Shown piece after piece: positions 10,298 through 20,572 of a DNA stretch of 64,000 bases. Location of the stretch: NCBI GenBank assembly GCA_014529385.2, contig CM043950.1, positions 70,490,935 through 70,554,934 of the forward strand. Reading direction: 5' to 3'. Each line of letters opens with the position of its first letter. Positions within the stretch are counted from its first letter, which is position 1. The DNA is from Adiantum capillus-veneris (Eukaryota; Streptophyta; Polypodiopsida; Polypodiales; Pteridaceae). Under the pieces are notes generated by a model. That model was not told the DNA's origin and did no database searches. It was given only the letters and a program-made list of their open reading frames with translations. Made by a program: the position numbers and the translations under genes.

Positions 10298-11400
10298 TTA
10301 GTGGAAAATATACTTTTTAAGCCGACATCCACTAATCCAATTGGGCATTTCTTCACCATCCAATGTAGCAAGCTTGACTGTCCCACTTGGTGATAGATTT
10401 TTTACCCCAAAGGGTCCCATCCCTCGCTTTTCAAGTTTCTTAACATGTTTCAATGTATATACCATGACATAATCTCCTGTTTTAAATTCTTTCAAACGAA
10501 CATGCTTATTAAAAAAATTATTTTTCCTTCTTCTAAGCATAGATAGAAGCTACGGCTTTCAAGCGGAGCTCATCTAGCTTTTCAAAGTCATCTATTCTCA
10601 AAGGCAATTCATGGCTTGTCCATTCCAATTGTTTAACCACCCTCAACGTTGGGATTAAAAACTCCATGGACAAGATAGCATTACCAAACACCATGTTATA
10701 CAGTGTTGTTCCAATAGATGTCTTATAAGCTACCCTGTAAACCCACAATATAGAGTGTAACTTTTGATCCCAATCGGTCCTTGAATCAAATACTATTTTA
10801 GTCAATACAGTGCACAAGGTTTTGTTTGTAGCTTCAACCATTAGCCTGTGGATGGTATGGAGATGATTTTTTGTGGATTACCATGAATATATCTAGAATA
10901 ATTTCAATAACTTCATTAATGAAATTTGTGCCACAATCACTAACAGGTTCTATTGGTAGACCATATCTGACAAAGACATGTTCATAGAGAAACTATTAGT
11001 GGTCTTAGCATCCACTTTTTATGTGGATTTTAATTCAATCCATTTAGTGAGATAGTCCATGGCAACAATGATATATTGGGCATGAGTCCAAGCGGGAGGT
11101 GAAATAGGACCTACAAAGTCTATACCCCACTTAGCAAAAGCTCTAGCTCCCATCATAGGTCTTAAAGGAATCTCATCCCTCTTTATTGGCACTTTGGTAC
11201 GTTGACAAGCATCACATCTTTTAGCATATTCTTCAGTGTCCATATGTAATGTATTCCACCATATTCCCATGGTTAAGACAAATTTTTTTGTCTTATCTCC
11301 TGAGAAATGGCCTCTGCTTATTCCTCCATGTGCCTGCTCTAAGATTGGAAAATACGTGCTCTCTGCTGCACATATCCCAAACTAATTATCCTTTCCTCTC
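10298..11400 (-). pseudogene. pol: G1 integrase (zinc finger, DDE core, C-terminus)
   Basis: Integrase inserts the cDNA into the host chromosome. The HHCC zinc finger is readable (LEQAHGGISRGHFSG before TLHMDTEEYAKRCDACQR), followed by GIDFVGPI with the first catalytic Asp. PVSDCGTNFINEV carries the second Asp and QANGMVEATNK the catalytic Glu. The C-terminal part (10540-10298) has a GDYVM..K and GTVKLATLDGEEMP..G.RLKKY layout, the usual gypsy GPF/Y-type C-terminal region. The frame changes near 11019, 10840 and 10535. The zinc-binding and DDE residues survive although the reading frame does not. Confidence 0.85.
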
Positions 11401-11499
11401 TAATAGAGAGGATTTTCAATCAATGTGAAGTCTTGAGCCTCTATAGAGAATTAATTGAAAGTTCTTGGATTATTGAATCGTGTGTCATTTAAATTCTTG

Positions 11500-12076
11500 C
11501 TCAGTCCTATCCAATTCTCCTCCATAGGACAATAAACTGACTATCTCCTCAGACCACTTGGGTACCATTTCAACATTGAAAAGATATGCATCGGGGATGT
11601 CATCATCTATGCCTTCTGAAGCTTCTCCATATCGCAATCTGGAAATATGATCTGATCAAAGATGCGTCTTCCCTTTTTTAACCACTATTGTAAAATCAAA
11701 CTCCATCAATAAAACATCGTACAATGCATCCGCTATTGCATGGTTTGTTTACAAGGTATAAGAGGGCTTGATGATCAATGAAAAACAAAAATTGGTTTGC
11801 ACGGAGATAATGCCAAAATTTCTTAACAACATATATAATCCCTAGCCCTTCTCTTTCAATGGTAGTGTAGTTCTTTTTAGCACTGTCAAGTTGTCTGTTG
11901 GCATAATAGACTGGGAAGTCCATATTTCCTTCTCCTGGCTGAGCCAAGATGCATCGTATAGCAAATACTGAAGCATCAATGTGAACCAAAAAGATCTTTC
12001 CCCAATCTGGTGCTTTTAAGACTGGATTGGATATGAATGCTTTGAAATGACTCGTCACACTCCTCTGTCCATTCAA
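11500..12076 (-). pseudogene. pol: G1 RNase H domain
   Basis: The minus-strand ORF 12076-11696 contains FLVHIDASVFAIRCILAQ, the DAS motif with the first catalytic Asp. It continues with YANRQLDSAKKNYTTIEREG carrying the catalytic Glu, then FFIDHQALLYLVNKP (the usual TDHkaL block, here IDHQAL). The remainder (11690-11500) is out of frame but continues with SDHISRLRYGEA. RNase H removes the RNA strand after reverse transcription. It joins the integrase finger in the expected place. Confidence 0.85.
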
Positions 12077-12079
12077 AGA

Positions 12080-13060
12080 CTACTATAAGTCTATACAGGG
12101 GTTGAGCAATGAGTGCATACATGTCTATAACTCCTGTAATAACCACAGTGTCCCATAAAGCATTGTACCTACTTTGTGTTTTTTGGTATATGCATCTCTA
12201 CAATCACCTTTATCTTATCCAAATCCGTAGATATATCATTTTTTGAGACAATATGTCCCAAGATTCTAGCTTGTCTAACCTTGAATACACACTTTTCTGG
12301 GTTAAGGCAAATCATATATGTTCTACACTTCTTGAATACTTTTTGAGGTGTTCCGTATGTTCATATCTCAAGAGAGAGTGTACACATAGATCATCCATAT
12401 AAATCTCCAAGAATATCCTCAAGTACTCTTTAAAAGCATGTGCCATTAATCTCTAGAATGCTGCAGGGGCATTAGTCAATCCAAAAGACGTGAATCTATA
12501 CACATATATATCCCATTCTATGACAAATGCCATCTTATATTGATCTTCAGGAGCGATTGCAAGCCGGTTGTAGCCAGAGAATCCATCTAAGAAGGAATAT
12601 GCCCACTTGCCTGCCACTCATTCTAGAACATGGTCAATTATAGATAAGGGATAATTGTCCCTTATTGTCGCCGCATTAAACTTCTTTAGATTGACACACA
12701 CTCAAAGTTTACCATTCTTCTTAGGCACTACCACAATTGGAGATACCCAATTGGTGTGTTCTATCATCTCGTAGATGAACTCATCTTCCTTTAGTTTACC
12801 TTGATGCGCTTAGCAAACGTATCATTATATGTGTACTGTCTCTGTCAACTAGGCTTTGCATCAGGTTTTAATGGGATCATGTGCTGGCATATTGTTGGAT
12901 CTACTCCCTTTAGGTATTTATATGACCAAGAAAACACGTCCTTGTACTCCTTGAGAAGGCTTTTGAGCTTCTCTTCTTCTTTCAGACTCAGATCAGTTGC
13001 TATATAGATCAGCCTTGGCTCTTCTCCTAGTCATGCCAAGTCTACATTCTTAGCGTCCTT
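12080..13060 (-). pseudogene. pol: G1 reverse transcriptase
   Basis: The RT starts after EEEKLKSLLKEYKDVFSWSY (about 12960) and LKGVDPTICQHMIPLKP, the standard gypsy N-terminal region. The polymerase active site YMDD lies at about 12391-12402, inside the conserved AHAFKEYLRIFLEIYMDDLC context. Stops and frameshifts are frequent between 12830 and 12430 and again near 12360, so no long ORF remains. Copies this type copies element RNA into DNA. Confidence 0.8.
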
Positions 13061-13179
13061 TGGCCCATCATATGACTCCTTGTCCTTTTGCTCTTGTATG
13101 GGCTATTTCATCACAATATTTCTGTCTTGGATAGTAATTTTTTTGTAGTGGGAAGGTACTCTCATTTTGCCATCATCTC

Positions 13180-13716
13180 TCATTTTGCCATCATTTTTCT
13201 CAGCCTCTGCTTCACCATCTCTATTTCCATTTTTGACACTTCCCTCAGAATTTTCTTGAGCTCTCTGTATTTTTTCTTTCTCTCAACCTTGGTCCATTTA
13301 GTTTCTCCGAACTCGTCTAGCCCTGGTTCTTTTGTTTTCTTGGGTTTTGTTTCAATTTCAGACTTTTGCATTTGTTTTTTCACATTTCTTATGATGTCTT
13401 GTGTCTTTGGATCTTGAGCTCTAGAGAATCTCCCTAAAACTTTGTCCTTAACACAATCTTCAACTTTTGCAAACATTAGAAAGTGTGTTTTGTCTCTTAA
13501 TTTAGGCATCAGATTCTCTCTAGCCCTGTGTTCAGCTCTCTTGCTCTTATAGCATTGTTGACGTCTAGGCTTTTGATTTGGAAAGTCATAGAACCTGATA
13601 TCCACTATTGTTTTCTCTGGTTCACTCGGGTTTTTAGAGCATTCATTATCTGCATTCTCATCTCTCTCAAGATACTTTGGAGAGTCAGAAAACAAATCCT
13701 CTTTGTCTACTTTCAT
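13180..13716 (-). pseudogene. G1 protease-RT linker domain (FYDFPNQK type)
   Basis: An open stretch of 178 codons upstream of RT. It is highly charged, with FYDFPNQK at about 13571-13594, a CVKDK motif, and a basic TKWTKVERKKKYRELKK coiled-coil-like tail that precedes RT. The same order recurs in G2 (FYDFPNQK at 16998-17020) and G3 (57062-57084). The function is unknown. It sits where gypsy polyproteins have the protease-RT spacer but is unusually long. Its openness compared with the decayed RT is notable. Confidence 0.65.
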
Positions 13717-13737
13717 TGGCTCTGTAATGGAAATTGA

Positions 13738-13900
13738 TAACTTGATATTTATTGTAGTTGATAGGTGGAAAAATAATGATCAAGCTATGATCTATGAAAA
13801 AGGACATCTTATTTATTTATATTTCATTATTCAAGTGCTCTTTTATGAGCTATGGCCATTTATGTCCAATCGGCCAGTATGTACTCACTTTGAGCATTCA
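13738..13900. other. Junction between gypsy G1 and copia fragment
   Basis: About 160 bp of AT-rich DNA with no motif; neither a TSD nor an LTR end is recognisable. Confidence 0.3.
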
Positions 13901-13933
13901 AGAAATCTATAAATAAATACATGCAAGAGAAAA

Positions 13934-14400
13934 ATGCTCACTCTTGCACGGGGGGAGATTGCACCCAATGTCTGTGTCATTCTTCTCCTCTCTCAGACTG
14001 ATGGTTTAGAGCATGACATAGTTGGTGCAAGAGAGGTGAGACTATCATTACCGAGTGGTGCATCATATGTGCTTAGACATGTGTGTCATGTGCCAGACAT
14101 GACAGTGACTTTGATCTCAGTTAGTCAACTCAAAGATTGTGGGTTCCATACTTCACTTTGAGAGAAATTCTTTATTTTTAATTTGAGTTCACGGGTCCTT
14201 GCGAGAGGTTTGAGGGATGGCATGGTTTACCCTATGGACATGGATCAGGATCGAGACAGCATAGTCTCGGTATTGTTGCTGGCATGATTTGAGCAAAAGA
14301 AAATACATGTCTCCTTTGCAGGTGAGCTCCACCATGATCACAAGACAAAAGAATTTACCTCTGCAGGACATGCCAATAGACTCTGTAAGAAAAAGGTAGA
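13934..14400 (+). pseudogene. Copia protease end and GAG-pre-integrase remnant
   Basis: Translation from 13934 reads VRLSLPSGASYVLRHVCHVP, then DMTVTLISVSQLKDCGFHTS. This is the post-protease signature of copia polyproteins (G..l.LrdVlhVPdl..NLiSvsqL.d.G). After a stop at 14159 the frame resumes with a RVLARGLRDGMVYPMD-like block, the GAG-pre-integrase entry. The DTG active site is not found upstream. The copy is dead. Confidence 0.7.
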
Positions 14401-14639
14401 GTAGTAGTGCTCTAATCAGACACAACAAGTGTTGTCAAAGTTTGTGCAGGCATAGATAGAATAGTTCTGCTCCCTAGGGACACATGCAGAGATGATAGAC
14501 ATGGAGTTCTTTGATATGCTCGTGTTAGAGGCTAATGAGTTGTGCCATCACGCATAGTTCTACCTATAGGTGAGAGGGATGTAGCCATCCCGGGGTCGGT
14601 GTTGACACATCCATATGTGATGGGTAGTCATGATGATGC

Positions 14640-15000
14640 AGTACATGTAGATAGCATAGGGGAGGTGAGTATAGCAAGGTTTGTGTAGATTTTATCAACG
14701 TTCATGCATCTCATGTACAACCTACTAGTGTCAAGGCCTGACATAACAGCTATAGTGGGAGCATTTGTAGTAAGTATTGTCAACTATACAATGGCTTGCA
14801 GTACCATGATGCATAGTGGAGTTTTGCAGACCATACACAGTAGTCTGTAGGATTTGTATGTAGGCTCTATTGTGGGTATGCACACTCGCCTATCCCTAGA
14901 GCCGATATGACTGCATGTAGATTGACTCAGCGAGCCAGTGGGTGTAGGTTGAAAGAGTCTCTCACCTGTTTTCTTATACATAATAGTAGGTTAGCTTGTA
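14640..15000 (+). pseudogene. Copia RNase H remnant (weak)
   Basis: A RPDITAIVGAFVVSIVNYT-like phrase near 14736 matches the TRPDI..avg.lsr block that follows copia RT. A weak similarity to the RNase H end follows, with many stops. Position just before the PPT supports the call, but it is degraded. Confidence 0.45.
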
Positions 15001-15027
15001 GGACCCACTTATCATCACATTTGCCTT

Positions 15028-15244
15028 TAAGTGGGAGATTGTTGGGGACAAGCGCATATGCCTTGCCCGATCATCCAAATTATGGCGTCCACCCACTGAC
15101 ACCTTATTCTTGTGTACATATACAAAGAATAAGGGGCGCTCATTGGTTGAGTCCTACTCCACCTACACACTCTCTAGTATCTCCTTCTCCCCTTCTCACA
15201 CGCACACCGGATGCATTTGCACACATGCACTCTTCAGATAATGC
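15028..15244 (+). mobile_element. Copia polypurine tract and truncated 3' LTR
   Basis: The sequence aagtgggagat (15029-15039) is the standard plant copia polypurine tract. It is followed directly by tgttggggacaagcg at 15040, the expected LTR start with TG. About 200 bp of LTR remains before the gypsy G2 sequence begins. Confidence 0.65.
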
Positions 15245-16441
15245 CTAAATTTCTTTACGGCATGTATAATACCTAACCCTTCTCTTTTTGTGGTTGTGTA
15301 TTTTTGGGTCCGCAATGTTCATTTGTTGACTAGCATAGCAGACTAAGAAATAAGTTGTTTCTTCTCCTGGTTGAGCCAAGATATAGCGTATTGCAAATGT
15401 TGAGGCATCAATGTGAACATGGAATATTCTATCCCAATCTGATGCTTTGAGTACTAGTGCTGATATTAGCCCATCTTTAAGTTTTTCAAATGAATCCTTG
15501 CACTCGTTTGTCCAATCAAAGACAAGTATCAACCTATACGAGGTTTGTGTAATGACTGCATACATGTATATGAATTGTCGATAGTATCCACAGTGTCCCC
15601 TAGATTGTACTTGCTTGGTAGTACTTGGCCTTGGAATTTCCATGATCACCTTGATCTTGTCAAGACCCATGGATATACCATTATCAGAGACAATATGTCC
15701 CAAGATTCTATCATGTCTTACAATGAAGACACATTTTTCAGGATCCACGCAGATTCTATAAGTCATGCACTTCTTGAATACGTTTTTGAGATGTTCAATG
15801 TGTTTTGCCATGAGGATAGAGTGAACACAAAGGTCATCCATGTATATTTCTAAAAATATCCTCAAGTATTCTTTGAAAGCATGCATCATTAGAATTTGGA
15901 ATGTGGAAGGTACATTGGTTAAGCCCAAATGCATTACGCTATAAGCATAGATTTCCCATTTCGTGGTAAATGCCATTTTGTATTGGTCTTCTACCATGAT
16001 ATCCAATTGGTTATATCCTGAGAAAGTGTCTAAAAATGAGTAGGCCTATTTGCCAACCACCCATTTGAGCACATGTTTCGTGATTGGTAAGAGAAAGTTA
16101 TCTCTTATTGTTGCAGCATTCTCTTTTTTGAGATTCAAACAAACACGTAATTTTACATTTTTCTTGGGGACAACCACAATGGGTGACACCCAATCAATGT
16201 GTTCAATCTCATACTTGAATTTTCCCTCCTTAAGCGTGTCAATCTCCTCTTTAATCCATTTGGCAAATGTGTCATTATAGGTATAGGGACGTTTTTTGCA
16301 AGGTTTGACATAAGGATTCAAGGGAATCGTGAGTTGACATATCAAGGGATCCACCCCCTTGAGGTCTTTATATGACCATGCAAAAACATCTCTATACTTC
16401 TTAAGGAGTTGGATGAGCAACTCCTCTTCTTTTGTGTTCAA
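15245..16441 (-). pseudogene. pol: G2 reverse transcriptase and partial RNase H
   Basis: ORFs 16441-16046 and 16006-15245 are broken only near 16010-16045. The first carries LLKKYRDVFAWSYKDLKGVD, KPCKKRPYTYN and HIDWVSPIVVVPKKNVKLRV, which are RT motifs 0-1. The second has YMDD at about 15833-15844 in HAFKEYLRIFLEIYMDDLC, then the thumb region. RNase H starts with HVHIDASTFAIRYILAQ and stops after the YASQQMN block, before the second half of RNase H. This is the best-preserved RT of the window: only one break and an intact YMDD. Confidence 0.88.
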
Positions 16442-16469
16442 ATTCGTTGTTATTTAGACCAGTCTTACA

Positions 16470-17164
16470 GCCTCTCCAGGTTCCATAAGGTCTATTCATT
16501 TTGCACTTTTTGGCCCATCATAAGATTCATTTTTTTTCCCTCCCTAATCAATTGAATCATCACTATTTTCCTGTCTTGGATATTAATTTTTTGATAGTGG
16601 GAAGAGACATCCATAATTTCTTTTTTGGTGCTCTCTCCTTCCTCACTTTCTGGATCTATTGCCCATACTTCCTTTAATGCTCTCTTGAGTTCTTGGTATT
16701 TATTTTTACGCTTAACCTTGGTCCATTTTGGTTTTCTAAACTCATCCATCCCTGGTTTTTTTGGTTTCTTTTGTTTTATCTCTTTTTCAATCTTTTGAGC
16801 TTGCTCCCTCAAGCTCCTAATACCTTTTTTGATTTTGTGTACTAAGTTTTTGTGAATTGACCTGAGATTTTGTCTTTTACACAATCTTCTACCTTTACAA
16901 GCATCGAGAATTTTGTTTTACCTTTTACTCTTGGCATTGGATTTTTTATGGCCATGTTTAAAGCTCTCTCTTCATAGAGCGTTATTACCGCCTCAATTTT
17001 TGATTTGGAAAGTCATAAAAATTGACATCCATTATGGTCTCTTCTTGGTCACTAGAGTTGTTAGAGCATTTGTCATCCACTTCATCATCATACTTGAAAT
17101 GCTCCAAAGATTTGTAAAATAACTCTTGCTCTCTTTCTTCACCTTGATTTCTTCTTTTCGGTTT
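16470..17164 (-). pseudogene. G2 protease-RT linker (FYDFPNQK type)
   Basis: Contains the FYDFPNQK motif at about 16998-17020. A basic PKKPGMDEFRKPKWTKVKRK segment and a YQELKRALKEVWA helix lie in ORF 16884-16492, parallel to the G1 linker. A frameshift or stop lies between the two parts (about 16890-16980). The function is unknown; see the G1 entry. Confidence 0.6.
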
Positions 17165-17630
17165 TGTAGAAGGTGGGAACCAACCCCAAGTTGGACTGGC
17201 GGATGAAGGAAGTTCCTAGAAGTTGTAACTAGTGAGTCACCGCTCGCAGTAATTGACAGTACACAGTCAGTCAATCCGATAGCCTATAAATAGGACTGAT
17301 TACTCATTTTGTATAGTTTTTGACTCTTTAGAATCTACACTAGTCTATGTCCAGAGCTACTTGTGCTCTTATAATCATTTTGATGCACTCTCTCTCTTCT
17401 TTTATGACAAAGATAGCTTTTGGAATATCAAATGCTCTTGTGTACTTTGCATATCTGAAATACAATTCCAGTTTCAATTTCCTTTACAATGTCTTGTCTT
17501 CAGTTCCAGTATTTCACCTTTTGATTCTAGTGTTTTCTAGTCTAGTTTCAGTCTTTTTTTCCAATAATCGTCAAATCTTTGAATCTGACATCTTTAGTTC
17601 TAAGTACCAACCTGAAATAGTTGTCAATAC
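17165..17630 (+). mobile_element. Possible solo or truncated LTR with TATA box
   Basis: Starts with tgtagaaggtggg and has a good TATA box (cctataaatagg, 17283-17294) about 120 bp in. A T/C-rich downstream part follows, all common in LTRs or in a pol II promoter. No matching second copy, PBS or clear CA end was found, so the right boundary is uncertain. Confidence 0.3.
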
Positions 17631-18314
17631 TTAAGTTATGGAGCATGCCGGTCAAGGGAAAGATATGGCCAATTGAATGTCGGGGGCCAATTATGGGCCA
17701 AGTTGATTGCATTGGTAGGCATGCCATCCAATGCTCTTTTGGACTTGACCAGGTTTTAGAAGATAATGCACATCATGTGGCGTTGACAAGACTTGATGGT
17801 TTGTCCATCGGGCTCACGGTTGCCAAGTGGCCTTTTGAAGCTGGGGTTCAATACTGAGCAAATGGGTACAATTTTTTTTCTCCATTTTTGGATGCATTGT
17901 TCAAGGGCCCGACAAAATCAAAATGTGGGGGGGTTTGTGCAGGTTGAGGTCGAGAAAGTGAGGTTTTGGTAGGAAGTCTTGGCTTTATGATTGGAGCATC
18001 AGGCAGAATGGCAAAGACTTAAAGTGGGGAAAATTTTGTTTTGATCACAAGTTTTTTGAGGAAAATTTTGAAGTCCAAGGGGTGGGTGAACCCAGGGCTG
18101 CCACATGGCCAATAGGCCCATATGCAATGGCATGCCATGAGGTAGAGAGTATTTAGCCTGGAGTGGTGCTTCAATTAGGAACATCACAAGGAGAGAGAGC
18201 TCCCTTGGAGCCTTGGCCATGGTGGAGCCTGTAGGCCCTGTGTCGTGGTTTGGTGGTGGTGCTATGTGGTGGTGTCGTGGTGTTGTTGGGGCTTGTGGCT
18301 GTTGTAGCTCGAGC

Positions 18315-18336
18315 GGGGGGGGGGGGGGGGGGGGGG
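18315..18336. repeat. Poly(G) run
   Basis: 22 consecutive G residues. Confidence 0.95.
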
Positions 18337-18614
18337 TCACTATGTATAAATCGAATGGAAAAGTGTTATGAGCTCCATGACTTGCTAAAAATGGTTGAGG
18401 TGGCCTATAGAACCACTTTTTGAACTCATTTTTGGTGCTTTTGGCCCGATGATCAAGAGTATCCATCGTCAAGTGTGTCTAGTTATTTTTGAATGAAGTG
18501 AAGGATTGCCAATAGCTTGACTACACCCCGACCCCCCTTTCTTTTTTGTTGCATCTCTTTGTGTGAGTATCGGTCTCGGTGGATGTGTATGCCAGCAAAC
18601 CGCTTCTTGTGGTG

Positions 18615-18765
<151 letters not shown>

Positions 18766-19270
18766 TGTTTGTGTGCGTTGTTGGTCTGTGTGGTAGAAAT
18801 TTTGCAAACGTTGTGAGTGCATGTGTGTTTGGTCTTGGTGAGCATGTTGGTGCACTAGGTTATGTGAAAATGGTAGTTTGTTTGTGTGAGTGCATTGTTT
18901 GAAGGTGGTTTTTGAGAGTATAGGGGTGTTGTGAATACCCTGGGCTACAAAGAGGAATTATTTTTGTGTACTAGGTGTGCTTCCCATTCCCCCTCTCCAT
19001 CTTTTTGTCCACCCATTGAGGAGCACGTTGTCGAAGTGCGCGTTTCTCCAAATTATTTGATTGGGAAAGCACCGGGCTTCTGACAGTATAGACGGAGAAG
19101 CAGACGAGGTGTGAACCGATGGAAACCGGTTTGGTTTGGGCTGATTTAAATTAAATAGGACCATTTAGTGATGGTTAGAGCGATTTGTAAGAGAATATCA
19201 TTGATCAGAATAGAGTTGAAGGCTTAAATCCAACGTAGAATAGATATAAACACTTGATCGAGGCTGCAAA

Positions 19271-19639
19271 CAGAAGATGTTTCCATTAATTAAATATTTG
19301 AAACCTTTGATACAAAACGGTTGCATACTCCAACATTGGTATGCTTGTCGAATTGAAATCCCTCATCTAGATAACCTAAAACCTGATGGAACAGTACACA
19401 ACTTGTCACCCTGCTTATCCCTACTCGTACCCTTCTTCTTCTTTGACTCCTTCTGTCTCCTCAGAAAAAAATCTCCTCTTTTCTCTCCCTTCTCAAAAAC
19501 TATCCCCTCCACACTGCCGCTTAAACTGTCCTTTAAGACGTGTCCCCCCTCCTATTTTTAGCCTCCCCATCTTTATTTAGCTTTTTCATAGCGTGTGTAA
19601 TTCTTGCTTTTCCCTGTTTCTCGGACCCTAGATGCTATT
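19271..19639. other. Unassigned DNA next to copia gag
   Basis: Pyrimidine-rich plus strand with chance ORFs. No terminal repeat is visible. It adjoins the truncated 3' end of the copia gag on the minus strand. Confidence 0.4.
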
Positions 19640-20364
19640 ATTGGCTTTTCTTAATCTCCATAGCTCAAAGAACCATGAGAAGTGGCTACATTGTTGTTAC
19701 CACCTTTTCTTTAAGTAGCATTAAAGGCATGTTCAGCTACATGCCTTGTTCTTTCTTGAGAGTGATTCTTGAAACAACAATGTACATAATGCATCAAACT
19801 TGACAAAATCATGATTTCCTTGGGTCATAAGTCTCCAAGTACCAGCAAAAGACTGGTACAAATGTAACAATGCATTAAGAATAGTCTACACAAGTAAATT
19901 GTCATAAATGACTTCCCTACATAAATAAGTTGCTAATTAATATCCTTGATACTAGCAAAGAAAGTGTCCTTGTCATCTTTCTCATGCATAATCTTTGAAT
20001 CCAACTCTTTACGCAACAACACAATTTTAGCCTCATTGCAACTTGCACAAAGACCAACCAAAATATCCCAAGCATGTTTTGTTGATTTAGTTGAGCAAAT
20101 GTGAGGAGTAATAGTGAGCTTCACAATTAATGAAATTAATGCATGAGTTTGTGCATCTCTAACATCCCAACAAGACTGCTGAGACATAGGATTAACAACT
20201 CTAGTAGCAATAGTCCTACCACCAAAGCCTGCAACATCCTCAACATAACCCAGATCCATAGACGATAGACGTACATCAATGCCCTGCACAACATTCCAAA
20301 TTCCCTTTGACACAAGAGCATGTTGCATCATGTAAGCCCACATTGGGTGGTTATCTCCATCCAA
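19640..20364 (-). pseudogene. gag: Copia Gag (UBN2 / retrotran_gag_2 family)
   Basis: ORF 20364-19933 starts MDGDNHPMWAYMMQHALVSK, the usual NY..W...M...L..k.lw.vv start of UBN2-type Gag. It continues with HAWDILVGL, matching the W..L...y block. After a stop the text continues in frame-shifted form with LTFDALCTLLLQE-like and EHAFNA-like words (about 19780-19660), the C-terminal end of this domain. Gag forms the particle that packages element RNA. No zinc knuckle or protease follows, so the element is truncated. Confidence 0.78.
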
Positions 20365-20556
20365 TTTATCCTCAGTAGCCTAACATCTTGAAAATGTCAT
20401 GTAGTGGAAATGAAGGTCAAAATGAGTCCGAATCAAAATTTTGAGCAGACCAAGCTCTACTAGTTCACCCAAAGTGCTTGTTGACCTATTGACGTCATCA
20501 AAGCTCAACAAGCAGGTGTCGGCAACATTGGCAATTATGGTCGGGAGGACAAAAAC

Positions 20557-20572
20557 CTGCTCTGCTACTAAT
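20557..20572 (-). promoter_or_regulatory. Primer-binding site (tRNA-iMet type)
   Basis: On the minus strand the LTR end ..TTTCCAACA is followed by ATTAGTAGCAGAGCAGG. This matches the plant initiator-tRNA PBS TTGGTATCAGAGC with a few mismatches. It fixes the right-to-left orientation and the LTR boundary at 20573. Confidence 0.6.

Larger units (their letters stand above)
10298..13737 (-). mobile_element. Ty3/gypsy retrotransposon, truncated pol copy G1
   Basis: Contiguous in Ty3/gypsy order on the minus strand: protease-RT linker (13716-13180), RT (13060-12080), RNase H (12076-11500) and integrase (11400-10298). Integrase lies after RNase H, which defines gypsy rather than copia. Gag, protease and both LTRs are missing. 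Most domains have kept their catalytic residues, but stops and frameshifts are scattered. G2 (15245-17164) and G3 (54807-62168) are relatives with the same linker. Confidence 0.88.
13901..15244 (+). mobile_element. Ty1/copia retrotransposon, internally deleted 3' half
   Basis: On the plus strand there is a copia protease C-terminus/GAG-pre-integrase remnant (13934-14400), a decayed RNase H-like stretch (14640-15000), a polypurine tract and the first 200 bp of a 3' LTR. RT and integrase have been deleted or are unrecognisable. The LTR is cut by the gypsy copy G2 at 15245. It separates two copies of one gypsy family. Confidence 0.65.
15245..17164 (-). mobile_element. Ty3/gypsy retrotransposon, truncated pol copy G2
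   Basis: Contains linker (17164-16470), RT (16441-15500) and the first part of RNase H (to 15245) on the minus strand. It is closely related to G1 in wording but is a separate copy, because both have RT. Integrase, gag, protease and LTRs are absent. The left end is a sharp junction with a copia LTR. Confidence 0.85.
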